Notes: generated from the sequence alone by a model not told the origin. Counted from the stretch's first letter, positions 36,802 through 46,652 are shown. The stretch: DNA of 64,000 nt from Acidimicrobiaceae bacterium (GCA_947372925.1 CANBVQ010000003.1:18659-82658), one strand, 5' to 3'. Program-made: numbers and translations.

Positions 36802-37488
36802 ATGAGCGTCACCAACATCTCAGCATCGAGCAAGGGTGCGAACTACGCGCGCGTCAGTGAGCTTCGCAACGTCCGCTACGGCGAGATCCTGTTCCTGAAG
36901 AAGGACGACGAAGGATTCGTGGCCGAAGTGTGGAACACGATGGGATTCAACGACTGCCCCCCGGAGCAGTTCAACGCCATCGACGCGCAGAAGGTCGCTG
37001 CAGAGAACGACGCATTCGTTGCCTTCATGAATGGTCCTCGCTTCTGGACCTTCGACGCCCTCGAAGCAGGCATGCGCGCCACGGCACCCACCAAGACGTT
37101 CGGCGAGCTCACCATGTTTCTCGCCGCCACCGTGCGTTTTGGCGATACACCGCCTGATCGGATTGACTACACCGACCGATTTGTCCACCGTGACAACTTC
37201 TGGGAGTTTGCCGCCCACCAGCCCCGCTACTTCCTGGTGACCCCAGATGGACAGCGCTGCATTTTGCAGGCCTACGCCCACTACGTGGATCCGACTCAGA
37301 CGCTCGACACGCTCCACGAACTTGGCGGACGCCTCAATCTCCCCGAAGGCTGGACCTTCGAGGTCGACATGGACCCTCAGACCACGCTGCAACTCGGTAC
37401 GGGTGAAGAGAACGTCGCTTGCATTCTCCAAGATGAGCTCGGTAACTCCTACCAGCGCATGGTTCACTTTGTGGAGCTAGAGGCCTAA
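36802..37488 (+). CDS. conserved hypothetical protein
   Basis: Strong SD (AGGAGG) and genome-like codon usage; LRNVRYGEILFLKKDDEGFVAEVWNTMGFNDCPPEQFNAIDAQKVA...NGPRFW. Confidence 0.85.
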   Translation: MSVTNISASSKGANYARVSELRNVRYGEILFLKKDDEGFVAEVWNTMGFNDCPPEQFNAIDAQKVAAENDAFVAFMNGPRFWTFDALEAGMRATAPTKTFGELTMFLAATVRFGDTPPDRIDYTDRFVHRDNFWEFAAHQPRYFLVTPDGQRCILQAYAHYVDPTQTLDTLHELGGRLNLPEGWTFEVDMDPQTTLQLGTGEENVACILQDELGNSYQRMVHFVELEA

Positions 37489-38067
37489 CCATTCGTCAAT
37501 GGCCGATACGGCGAGTTGAACTCGCCGTTCAAAGTCTCGGCCGTCCAATTCAATAAAGGGAACAGACTGGTTCTCGAGACATTCACGGAATCGCATCGTC
37601 ATGCCCTCACGCAGGTGCTCACCATCGCGTACTTCGTCAGCCTCAAAGGCGACCCCTTCGTCGGTCGTCAAGATGTAGAGCATTCGGGGAGTGTGCTGAG
37701 AGAGCGCCTCAACCTCCGCCGTGCGGTGACCCATATAGCGCTCCTGCCAAATGACGGTGGCCCACGAATCGGTGTCACAGAAGAGGAGTGGTCCGGATAG
37801 GGCGGCGGCCTCGTCCTCGAGACGATTCTGTTCTCGTGCAATTTCGACAAAGTCCTCGTCGGTCCAGATCAGGTCGTCCATGGTGGCGGACGGTTCACTG
37901 GCGCGCAGTCGCTCAAGCTTGATGAAGGACATGTCGCGGCCGAACTCTCGAACCCACTGGGTCGTTGAGAAGGCACCTCCCCGTTGGCGATAGATCTCGG
38001 CCAGCGCGGTCGTCAGCGTGGTAGTTCCCGTGGACTCGGCCCCGACCACGACAACACGCTGGGTCAT
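37477..38067 (-). CDS. NadR C-terminal-like AAA/P-loop protein (ribosylnicotinamide kinase-like)
   Basis: VVVVGAESTGTTTLTTALAEIYRQRGG...EFGRD...LLFCDTDSWATVIWQERYMG. Confidence 0.75.
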   Translation of the reverse strand: MTQRVVVVGAESTGTTTLTTALAEIYRQRGGAFSTTQWVREFGRDMSFIKLERLRASEPSATMDDLIWTDEDFVEIAREQNRLEDEAAALSGPLLFCDTDSWATVIWQERYMGHRTAEVEALSQHTPRMLYILTTDEGVAFEADEVRDGEHLREGMTMRFRECLENQSVPFIELDGRDFERRVQLAVSAIDEWLGL

Positions 38068-38069
38068 AA

Positions 38070-38678
38070 CTACTCGGCTCGCAGGCTCGTGAGGTAGCTC
38101 CACGGCTTAGGTCCTGGCGCGAAGCGCTGGTACTTCGACGTCACCGTCCAACCGTTGGCCTCCACGAGTGCGACGCTGTCACGCGTGAGGTGGCAACCGT
38201 CGGCAATGACCTTCTCGATGGGGTCGAGTCGGTGCTGCCACTTAGCGACACCGGGGTCGGGGGCGAGGCCGTGTTCGAGGACGCGCAGTTCACCACCGGG
38301 GCGAACCACTCGTCGGAGTTCTTGTAGGGCCAGCGCGGGATCAGGAATCGTACAGAGCGAGAAGGTCACGACGGCAGCGTCAAAGGAGTTGTCGGCCAGG
38401 TCGAGGTGCTGTCCATCGAGGCCACCCCAATGAAACGCCCCGGCAAAGGCCTCGATGCGCTTGACACCTCGCTGGCGCATCCCCGCCGACGGCTCCACTG
38501 CGGTAAGAGAAGTGACGGTGCTGGGATAGAACGCCAAGTTACGACCGGCACCAAATCCGATTTCGACAACCTCACCATGGAGATCATCGACACACTTGGC
38601 GCGCCACCTGCCGAGTGCCTTTGGCGAACAGGCCGTGTCAACGAGGATTGGTGCGAGATAGCGACGATAGAGACCCAT
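38070..38678 (-). CDS. class I SAM-dependent methyltransferase (UbiE-like)
   Basis: VVEIGFGAGRNLAFYP, FDAAVVTFSLCTIPDPALALQELRRVVRPGGELRVLEHG. Confidence 0.88.
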   Translation of the reverse strand: MGLYRRYLAPILVDTACSPKALGRWRAKCVDDLHGEVVEIGFGAGRNLAFYPSTVTSLTAVEPSAGMRQRGVKRIEAFAGAFHWGGLDGQHLDLADNSFDAAVVTFSLCTIPDPALALQELRRVVRPGGELRVLEHGLAPDPGVAKWQHRLDPIEKVIADGCHLTRDSVALVEANGWTVTSKYQRFAPGPKPWSYLTSLRAE

Positions 38679-38692
38679 GCCCCTAACCGTAC

Positions 38693-39793
38693 TTACAGAT
38701 TGTCCCGAAAGTGCCACGTAGCCCCATTCGGGCCATCTTTTACCTCGGCCCCGATGGTCAAGATGGCGTCACGAAGCTGGTCGCTGAGTTCGTACTGGCC
38801 CGTGGCACGGGCGTTGGCTCGAGCCACCAGCACCGCGTCGATAAGAGGGGCGGGGTCGACTCGTCCGGGTCCGCCCGAGGTCGCCAGTGACACCAAGGCG
38901 CTCAGCGCCTCAAGGGCCCCCTCACCGTTCCGGGCAATGAGTTCGCCGAGAGCCTGGGGCGACTGGTCAGCCACTACGACCTCGCTGGAGTCCTGGACTC
39001 GGGGGGCCCGCGGGACATTGCGAAGTTCGCTCAGGGCCACCGTCGTGCCGTTGGCGAGTACGCGTTCGCTGCCGCCCAGTCGCCAGTAGGCGTTGCCACG
39101 GCCGCGAACACTGATGGTGTCGGCATCCAGATCGATTATGGCGGCCGTGTGTTCGTCGACACCAAAGATGGCGACATCATCGGGGAGGAGGGCCTCCATT
39201 TGGGCGAGGCGGTTGGCTCCGATGTAGCAGCGACTGGTGTCGTGGTTGCCACCTTCGGCATTGTCGTAGTGGGGGATGACGGCGGCGCGAAGTCCGGCCT
39301 GAGACAACACGTCGAGTCCGGGCAGCCACGTCAGCTCGGCACCAACTTTGTAGATCTCGTAAATAGGGGCGGTGTGAGATCCGAGCGTTAGAGCAGCGGC
39401 CGATGAAAAACAGACGATGCCGTCCTGCTCGAGGGTTCGCCGCAGCGTCTCACCTAGGTTCAGTGGTGCCCACTGGTGTAACGCGTAACTCGGGCTCCCC
39501 GGTCCAGCAAAGACGTAGTTGGCCGCACTCACCTTTTGAATGAACTGAGTTCGCTCCAATTCGCTCGATCGCTCGAAGCTGCAGAAGCTCGCAGCCTGCA
39601 TCGAGACTTGCAGTGAGGTGTCGAAATAGGTCTGAATCTTTTCCGAGAGTTGAGGAACATTCTCCTGAAAGCCAAAAGGGGTGTCTAGGAAGACCGCGTC
39701 AATGGCATCCAGGCGTGCGAAAAGTTCGCGATGGACCTTCACCATGTTTGGTGCAATTTCTCCGGAACCGAGAATCGCCAAGATTGAACTCAC
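38693..39793 (-). CDS. peptidase S51/cyanophycinase-like protein with CysRS-like C-terminal tail
   Basis: LAILGSGEIAPNM...FAGPGSPSYALHQW...VCFSSAAALTLGSHTAPIYEIYKVG; C-term LIDAVLVARANARATGQYELSDQLRDAILTIGAEVKDGPNGATWHF. Confidence 0.7.
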   Translation of the reverse strand: MSSILAILGSGEIAPNMVKVHRELFARLDAIDAVFLDTPFGFQENVPQLSEKIQTYFDTSLQVSMQAASFCSFERSSELERTQFIQKVSAANYVFAGPGSPSYALHQWAPLNLGETLRRTLEQDGIVCFSSAAALTLGSHTAPIYEIYKVGAELTWLPGLDVLSQAGLRAAVIPHYDNAEGGNHDTSRCYIGANRLAQMEALLPDDVAIFGVDEHTAAIIDLDADTISVRGRGNAYWRLGGSERVLANGTTVALSELRNVPRAPRVQDSSEVVVADQSPQALGELIARNGEGALEALSALVSLATSGGPGRVDPAPLIDAVLVARANARATGQYELSDQLRDAILTIGAEVKDGPNGATWHFRDNL

Positions 39794-39852
39794 TCGTTGA
39801 GCGTACCGGCGGGCGACCGCCATTCGGTTGCCCCGGTCACTAAGTTGGAGCC

Positions 39853-40314
39853 ATGACGCAATCGGTGGTACTCCGTGTGCGAGAACAGTCCCGCGGTCCC
39901 ATCGGGGCGCTCTTGGTGATCTGGGCCACTCTTCAGTCAGTTAGCTGGATGGGCATGCTGCACAATCTCGCCCTGACTCCCAGGTGGTGGCACCTCTGGA
40001 TTGGGAGCAATATCGTTTTTGGGGTTCTGCTGGGCCTCCGCCGTCGCATGGGCACCATCTTCTCTGGACCACTGCTCGCGACTCTGATGAACGTGTTCCC
40101 AACATTCGTAGGTTTCCAACTCGCTCTGAATCACGGAATTCTGTGGGGCCTTGCGGGGGCCACTCTCTACTACCTACTGTTCGGCTGGTTGGTATACGGT
40201 GCCGTGCAAGTTGCACTCCTGATGGCCGGCGCAGCAGTGGGTCGACTGCTCAGCGCTCCGTTTCGGCGCACATCCGACGTGGTGATTATCGGACCCGACG
40301 GGCAGATTACTTAG
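39853..40314 (+). CDS. conserved hypothetical membrane protein
   Basis: Several hydrophobic segments; reading frame 153 aa with genome-like codons. Confidence 0.65.
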   Translation: MTQSVVLRVREQSRGPIGALLVIWATLQSVSWMGMLHNLALTPRWWHLWIGSNIVFGVLLGLRRRMGTIFSGPLLATLMNVFPTFVGFQLALNHGILWGLAGATLYYLLFGWLVYGAVQVALLMAGAAVGRLLSAPFRRTSDVVIIGPDGQIT

Positions 40315-40930
40315 CTAAGACCGATTGGTAGAAGCGTCCAACGACCTCATTCAACTCTTCATCGGTCACTTGGACGTTGTCACCAAAGTCTCGAAGGACC
40401 ATGCCGAGCACCATGCTTCGGATACAAAGTGACAGCACTTCGGGATTGATCGACGCATCAATGAGACCGTGCACTTGCGCTTGGCGAAAGAACCGAGTGG
40501 TAGCGGCGTGGACTTCGTTGATGGAACTCGGGAGCACCTGGGCATACATGCCATCGTGAATCGTGGCCAGAGCCTTGAAACGTACGACCCTTTGTTCCTG
40601 GGCCGCAGTACTCAGCATCACCGGCCAAAATGTCGCAACGGTGGCGGTGAAGTCGGATTCTGACGTCATGGAATCAGCTGACGCATTGAGCAGCTCGCAG
40701 AGAATTGCGGCATCGCGAACTTGAGTTCTGACGTACGTCTCTCGAATGATTTCTTCGCGATCGGCAAAGTAGCGATAGAGATTGGGAATCGTGACCTTGA
40801 GCCGCTGGGCTAGATCCTTCAGCCGAAAGCCGTTCAGGCCCTTCTCGGCGAGCAGCACGCTCGAGTGATCGAGAATGAGATCTCGCGTGATCGGTTCACG
40901 CGTTGTTTCGTTGGTAAGTGTCTTGGTCAC
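40307..40930 (-). CDS. TetR-family transcriptional regulator
   Basis: ITRDLILDHSSVLLAEKGLNGFRLKDLAQRLKVTIPNLYRYFADREEIIRETYV. Confidence 0.9.
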   Translation of the reverse strand: MTKTLTNETTREPITRDLILDHSSVLLAEKGLNGFRLKDLAQRLKVTIPNLYRYFADREEIIRETYVRTQVRDAAILCELLNASADSMTSESDFTATVATFWPVMLSTAAQEQRVVRFKALATIHDGMYAQVLPSSINEVHAATTRFFRQAQVHGLIDASINPEVLSLCIRSMVLGMVLRDFGDNVQVTDEELNEVVGRFYQSVLAK

Positions 40931-41030
40931 GTTCCGGCCTTTGTCGGTCTATTAGTAACACCTTGATGTGACTTAAAACCCTATAGCCATCGAGTGCAGA
41001 AAAGTGAATAATAATTATTCTTTACGAGGC

Positions 41031-41462
41031 TTACAGCAACGTCCCGAGTCGACGAAGATTGCCTTTCCAAAGGGCTGTCAGGATGGGTTTTGCAAAGAAT
41101 TCACCGATTTTCCCGGCCATCCACCAGGGGAAGGCCAGTGTTTCGGACCACGTCAATGTTGAGCCACTCTCGGTGCCCCGCAAGGTAAAGAGACCCTCGC
41201 CAGTCACAATGCCACTGTGACGAACCCCCATGGAGCGCTGCTCCTCCCAGGACGTAATCGTCATGACGTCGGTCAGTGAGATCGGGCCGACCTTGGTGAG
41301 GCAGGTGAATGTCGTTCCGAGCCCGCGTTCCTGCGGTGTGGTGAAGGTGATTGTTTCTGCATCGGCCATCCACAAAACGTGGCGATCAATCTGTTCGAGT
41401 TCGCGCCAGAGGCGTTCAACGGTAACGGGGTAGTGATGCTGGATGTCGATAGCGGGGCTCAT
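41031..41462 (-). CDS. SRPBCC/polyketide-cyclase-like protein
   Basis: MSPAIDIQHHYPVTVERLWRELEQIDRHVLWMADAE...; ATG overlaps stop of upstream LLM gene. Confidence 0.8.
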   Translation of the reverse strand: MSPAIDIQHHYPVTVERLWRELEQIDRHVLWMADAETITFTTPQERGLGTTFTCLTKVGPISLTDVMTITSWEEQRSMGVRHSGIVTGEGLFTLRGTESGSTLTWSETLAFPWWMAGKIGEFFAKPILTALWKGNLRRLGTLL

Positions 41463-42379
41463 GATGCGAGAGCCGATCCCAGTCGGTCCCAATCTTCAAA
41501 GGGTGTGACCAGCATGTCGCTGTTCAGAAACTGGAGGCAGACATGGTCGGCACCCGCCTCAAAATGTTCCTGCGTTCGCTCGAGAATTGTTGCTTCGTCA
41601 CCGTGAATCACCATGGCATCGCACAGGCGATCGGAGCCTCCCCGCACAAAGTCTTCGTCGGTGAAGCCCAGTCGTCGCCACGAATTCCGATAGTTGTCGA
41701 GACCGGTGTAGAGCTGGAGGTAGTCGTGAGCACGGGAGAGGAACTCCTCACGCGAGTGGCCAAGTACTACGGCCTGTTCGACGCCCACAAACTTCACCGG
41801 TCCGACGGCCGCTCGCGCCACAGCCGTGTGTTCGGGGGTTACGAGATACGGGTGAACCCCGTCAGCCAGTTCGGCGGCCGTAGCCAACATCTTGGGTCCG
41901 AGAGCGGCAATGACGGTACTGGTACGGAGTCGACCCTCGATGGAGAAGTTGCGCGCGTCTCGCATTGCTTCAAGGTACGCCCGCATGGCAGCGACGGGAC
42001 CAACGTATTCGTGACCACGAAGTCTTTCGACGAGTGGCTTGTGACTAACGCCCAGACCCAAGACGAAGCGATCGTCGAAGGCGGCGTTCAGGGTTTTACT
42101 TGCGGCTGACGCGGCCACGGGGTCTCGTCCCCAGATGTTCGCGATACCGGTGGCAATGATGATTTCATCGGCTCCCGCGAGCATGAGGCTGGAGTTGACG
42201 AAGACTTCACGTCCCCAGGCTTCCGGTACCCAGAGCGCAGAGAAGCCGGCATTCTGGGCACGCTGGGCGATGGTGCCCGTCTCCTTGGCGGGCGTGGTGT
42301 CAGCCGTCGGGGTCCAAAGGCCAATGGTGCCCTTGAGTTTCTGCAGGTTTTCGGGGAGCTGGTAGGTCAATTCCGTCAT
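41459..42379 (-). CDS. LLM-class F420-dependent oxidoreductase (TIGR03620-like)
   Basis: TIGLWTPTADTTPAKETGTIAQRAQNAGFSALWVPEAWGREVFVNSSLMLAGADEIIIATGIANIWGRDP. Confidence 0.9.
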   Translation of the reverse strand: MTELTYQLPENLQKLKGTIGLWTPTADTTPAKETGTIAQRAQNAGFSALWVPEAWGREVFVNSSLMLAGADEIIIATGIANIWGRDPVAASAASKTLNAAFDDRFVLGLGVSHKPLVERLRGHEYVGPVAAMRAYLEAMRDARNFSIEGRLRTSTVIAALGPKMLATAAELADGVHPYLVTPEHTAVARAAVGPVKFVGVEQAVVLGHSREEFLSRAHDYLQLYTGLDNYRNSWRRLGFTDEDFVRGGSDRLCDAMVIHGDEATILERTQEHFEAGADHVCLQFLNSDMLVTPFEDWDRLGSALAS

Positions 42380-42390
42380 GGTCTGAGCCT

Positions 42391-44076
42391 ATGGATGTTT
42401 GGTTGGTGGCGTGGCTCCGTCAGAATGAAGGGGTGATCTGGTTAGCGCTCCTCGTTTCTACTTTCTTCGTCTTGGCCACGGCCACGGCACTTCGCCCCAC
42501 GCGGCGTGGCCCACTGGCCATGCTTGCCTTCGTTATTGGCTGGCCCGCCGGAGAGTTGGCCGCCGTAACGGCGATGGCGCAGCTGGCCTGGCTTGGTTTT
42601 ATGTTCTGGTGGGGTGTACCGACTGGCTGGATCCGTGTCCTGTGGTTCTTGGAAGTCGTCTTTGTGGAAGTGGGTAGCTTCGCACTCATCGCGTCCTGGT
42701 TTGTGGCTCGACGCGCGACATCGCGGGGCATGGCCACGTCAGGTCCATTCCATCTTGATCCCTTTGCCGTGTTGCCGGATCGCTTCACACGTTGGTGGCG
42801 CTCGCTAGCAATTCTGCCGATCCGTTCCCGTGACGTTCACGTGATTCGCAACATTCCGTACGGAACTGACCGACGCAATCGTCTCGACCTCATGAGTACC
42901 ACGCGCAGCGGCTTACGACGGCCGGTGTTGTTTTACGTACACGGTGGAGCTTGGGTCTACGGCGACAAGCGTGAGCAGGCGCGACCCATGTTGTTCGAGT
43001 TTGCTCGTCGTGGCTGGCTCGTCGTGGCGATCAACTATCGCCTCTCGCCGACGAATCGCTGGCCCGCTCAGATCGAAGACACCCGTCAAGCGCTGGCCTG
43101 GGTCAAGCGAACGGTCGCGGCCTACGGTGGCGACCCGGAGCGCATTGTGGTGGCTGGCGGTTCGGCTGGTGGCCACCTCGCCTCCCTGTTGGCTCTCACC
43201 GGGAATAGTGAAGAGTGGCGGCCCAGCAACGCGCCCGACAGCACTGACCTCACAGTGAAGGGCTGCATCTCGCTCTACGGCGTTTTGGACATGACGGCTG
43301 ATCACGCGACGTGGCGTTCGCATAATCGAGGCTTGAAGATTTTGCTCGAAGAGAGTGTGATGGGTCTCTCGATGGCGGAGAACCCCGCACTGTTCGAAAA
43401 GGCCTCCCCGATGCATCGGATCGCTCCCGACGCTCCGCCCTTCTTGTTGCTGCAAGGTAAGAGCGACACCCTGGTGGACTACAACGTGGCCCGTACATTC
43501 GCTTCTCGGTATCGCGCCATTGTGGGCGCCGACGCCCCGCTATGGCACGTCGAGTTGCCCCTGACGCAGCACGCCTACGACCTGTCGCACTCACCACGTA
43601 CTACCGCCACGACAAGAGCTGCGGTGGCCTTTGCGGAGTGGGCCGTGGCCCAGCCTGCCGCGAATGTTCCCCCAGTCCCGGTCGCATTGGCCTCGGCCTA
43701 CCAGGCCCCTCCGACGGATCTGCGCATTGAGCATGAGGGGGAGTGGAAGCTCCCTCTCGACGTTGCGGCTCACGTCGGCCCCTTCGTGGTGATCACTCCC
43801 TTCAATCCACTGAGCGCACCGCTCTCGCGTGACGAAAATGTCGCTCGACTCACGCTCCTCGAAGGGGAGGCGGTACTGCACGGTTGGTCTTGGTTACGTA
43901 GTGAGGGGCGCGATCCCTCGTCCAATGAATGGAACGAATCTGGACTAGCCCTCTTTGGTCTCACTCGCAATGAAGCGCGCGCCTTGACGCGCCGCTACCG
44001 GCAGTTCGCCTTCTACGACGTGACTCGTGATGCGGTGACTGTACGGAGCGCTGCTACCGGCGAAATCGTTCGTTAG
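42391..44076 (+). CDS. membrane-anchored alpha/beta hydrolase (BD-FAE/HSL esterase-like)
   Basis: N-terminal TM segments; LFYVHGGAWVYGDKREQ, VAGGSAGGHLASLLAL, LLQGKSDTLVDYNVA. Confidence 0.88.
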   Translation: MDVWLVAWLRQNEGVIWLALLVSTFFVLATATALRPTRRGPLAMLAFVIGWPAGELAAVTAMAQLAWLGFMFWWGVPTGWIRVLWFLEVVFVEVGSFALIASWFVARRATSRGMATSGPFHLDPFAVLPDRFTRWWRSLAILPIRSRDVHVIRNIPYGTDRRNRLDLMSTTRSGLRRPVLFYVHGGAWVYGDKREQARPMLFEFARRGWLVVAINYRLSPTNRWPAQIEDTRQALAWVKRTVAAYGGDPERIVVAGGSAGGHLASLLALTGNSEEWRPSNAPDSTDLTVKGCISLYGVLDMTADHATWRSHNRGLKILLEESVMGLSMAENPALFEKASPMHRIAPDAPPFLLLQGKSDTLVDYNVARTFASRYRAIVGADAPLWHVELPLTQHAYDLSHSPRTTATTRAAVAFAEWAVAQPAANVPPVPVALASAYQAPPTDLRIEHEGEWKLPLDVAAHVGPFVVITPFNPLSAPLSRDENVARLTLLEGEAVLHGWSWLRSEGRDPSSNEWNESGLALFGLTRNEARALTRRYRQFAFYDVTRDAVTVRSAATGEIVR

Positions 44077-46652
44077 CTGGCGGGAACGAAGGTCACCGCG
44101 ACACTCTTGGCGCCATCAGTGGCCTCGACGTAGGTGACCGCACGAACGGCCCCGGCGTCGCGGAGATCGTTTTCAGCGAGACGCACGGCCGTAATGAATC
44201 CAGATTCATTGGTCACAACCAGTGATTCGATTTCGGTGCGCATCGAGACTTTGGCTTCGGTCTTTTCCCGTCGCACGGCAGTCAAGATTTCGCACACCGG
44301 TCCGTAGACGGCGACGTGGGTAGCCGTGTCGGGCAGTTCGTCGCGCGTCGGCCATGCGGCCACGTGTACGGAACCCTGATGCCACCAACTCCACACCTCT
44401 TCGGTGACAAAGGGGAGGAAGGGGGCGAAGAGTCGCTGGAGTACCGAAAGGGTCGTGGCGAGAGCAGCGCGGGCTGAAGCCAAGCCCGCGGGGTTGTCTT
44501 CGCTGTAGGCGCGGATCTTGACGAGTTCGATGTAGTCGTCACAGAAGCTCCAGAAGAACTGTTCGGTGCGCTCCAACGCTCGCGCGTAGTCATACTGTTC
44601 AAAGGCCCGGGTGGTCTCATCAATCAAGGTGGCTAGCTGTGCCATCAGATCGACGTCCAGCGGTTCGGTAATGGCGTCGACCGAAGGAATCGGTGCCCCT
44701 TCGAGTCGACCCAGGGCGAACTTCGAGGCGTTCAAGATCTTGATGGCGAGACGACGACCAATCTTCATCTGCGCTTCATCGAAGGCGGTGTCGGTTCCCG
44801 GTCGACCGGAAGCGGCCCAGTAGCGAACGGCATCCGAGCCGTGGGTGTCGAGTAGGCCCATCGGCGTGACGACGTTGCCCACGGACTTGGACATCTTCTT
44901 GCGATCGGGGTCCAAGATCCAACCGGAGATCGCGGCGTTGGTGAAGGGGAGCGAGTTGAACTCGAGGTGGCTACGGACCACCGTCGAGAAGAGCCACGTC
45001 CGAATGATTTCGTGCGCTTGGGGGCGCAGATCCATCGGGAAGACGCGGTCGAAGAGATCAGTTCCCCAGCGGCCGGCAATCTGCGGGGTTAGCGAGCTCG
45101 TGGCCCAGGTGTCCATGACGTCGGGGTCACCACTAAAGCCACCGGGGAGACCACGCTGCGACTCGGTGAAACCGGGTGGGCAATCACTCGAAGGGTCGAT
45201 TGGGAGCGAGGCGACGTCGGCGACAATCGGCGCGTCAAAGTTAATGATGCCGTCGCTGTCGATGGTGTACCAGACCGGGAAGGGCACGCCGAAGTAGCGC
45301 TGACGTGAAATGCACCAGTCACCGTTAAGTCCCTCAACCCAGCTCTTGTAGCGGTGCTTCATGAAGTCGGGGTGCCACGTCAACTCTTCGCCGCGGGCTA
45401 ACAACGCTTCGCGGTGCGGCATGGTGGCTACGAACCACTGACGCGATGTCACGATCTCGAGTGGACGGTCGCCCTTCTCGTAGAACTTGACGGGGTGCGT
45501 AATAGGGCGGGGCTCGCCGAGCAGGGCACCGCTCGTCGTGAGTAGTTCCACGATGGCGGTACGCGCCTGGTTGGCGCTCTTGCCGGCGAGGAGGGCGTAG
45601 TGCTCGTTCGCCAGCGCCACGTTGGAGCAGGGCCAGTTGTCGGCACCAAATTCGGCCGAGGGGAGGAAGCGACCATCACGGCCAATGAGCGCTCGCGTCG
45701 GTAGGCGGAGTTCCCGCCACCAGGTGACGTCGGTGGTGTCTCCGAACGTACAGATCATTGCAATGCCCGAGCCCTTTTCGGGGTCGGCCAATTCGTGGGC
45801 CACGATGGGCACCTCGACGTTGAAGAGTGGGGTCGTGACGGTCGTGCCGAACAGTGGTTGGTAGCGAGCGTCGTCGGGGTGAGCCACGAGTGCAACGCAG
45901 CTCGGCAGCAGCTCTGGTCGCGTCGTTTCAATCTCTACGCCACCGAGACCGTCGCTGCGTTCAAATCGCAGACGGTGATAGGCACCGGGGCGTTCGCGAT
46001 CTTCTAGCTCGGCCTGGGAAACGGCGGTACGAAAATCGACGTCCCACAGCGTTGGGGCTTCCGAGGAGTAGACCTCGCCCCGCTGCAACATCGTGATGAA
46101 GGCCCGCTGTGAAATTTGCTGAGCCAGCTGAGAGATGGTCGAGTATTCGAGCTGCCAGTCAACGCTCAGACCAAGACGCTGCCACAGTTCCTTGAAGACC
46201 TCTTCATCGGTCGAGGTGAGGCGCTGGCAGAGTTCAACAAAGTTCTTTCGCGAGATTGAAATCTTCTGATCACCGGGTTTGGCCGGTGGCTCGAAGGAGG
46301 GGTCGTACGGCAGTGAGGGGTCGCAGCGGACACCGAAGAAGTTCTCGACGCGGCGCTCGGTGGGCAGTCCGTTGTCGTCCCAGCCCATGGGATAGAAGAC
46401 CTTGCGTCCGCGCATCCGCTGGAATCGGGCAATGGCATCAGCGTGGGTGTAACTAAAAACGTGACCGATGTGTAGCGAACCCGAGACCGTCGGGGGAGGG
46501 GTGTCAATGGAAAAGACTTGGTCGCGGGTGGCGGTGGCGTCGAACCCGTACACGTTCGACGCTTGCCACTTGGGCACCCACGCGGCCTCGAGACCGTCAA
46601 TTGTTGGCTTTTCCGGGAGGGTTCCCAGTTGGGGCGTTGTGGAGTTTTCCAT
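44073..46652 (-). CDS. valS: valyl-tRNA synthetase
   Basis: FSIDTPPPTVSGSLHIGHVFSYTHADAIARFQRMRG; KKMSKSVGNVV (KMSKS). Confidence 0.96.
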   Translation of the reverse strand: MENSTTPQLGTLPEKPTIDGLEAAWVPKWQASNVYGFDATATRDQVFSIDTPPPTVSGSLHIGHVFSYTHADAIARFQRMRGRKVFYPMGWDDNGLPTERRVENFFGVRCDPSLPYDPSFEPPAKPGDQKISISRKNFVELCQRLTSTDEEVFKELWQRLGLSVDWQLEYSTISQLAQQISQRAFITMLQRGEVYSSEAPTLWDVDFRTAVSQAELEDRERPGAYHRLRFERSDGLGGVEIETTRPELLPSCVALVAHPDDARYQPLFGTTVTTPLFNVEVPIVAHELADPEKGSGIAMICTFGDTTDVTWWRELRLPTRALIGRDGRFLPSAEFGADNWPCSNVALANEHYALLAGKSANQARTAIVELLTTSGALLGEPRPITHPVKFYEKGDRPLEIVTSRQWFVATMPHREALLARGEELTWHPDFMKHRYKSWVEGLNGDWCISRQRYFGVPFPVWYTIDSDGIINFDAPIVADVASLPIDPSSDCPPGFTESQRGLPGGFSGDPDVMDTWATSSLTPQIAGRWGTDLFDRVFPMDLRPQAHEIIRTWLFSTVVRSHLEFNSLPFTNAAISGWILDPDRKKMSKSVGNVVTPMGLLDTHGSDAVRYWAASGRPGTDTAFDEAQMKIGRRLAIKILNASKFALGRLEGAPIPSVDAITEPLDVDLMAQLATLIDETTRAFEQYDYARALERTEQFFWSFCDDYIELVKIRAYSEDNPAGLASARAALATTLSVLQRLFAPFLPFVTEEVWSWWHQGSVHVAAWPTRDELPDTATHVAVYGPVCEILTAVRREKTEAKVSMRTEIESLVVTNESGFITAVRLAENDLRDAGAVRAVTYVEATDGAKSVAVTFVPAS

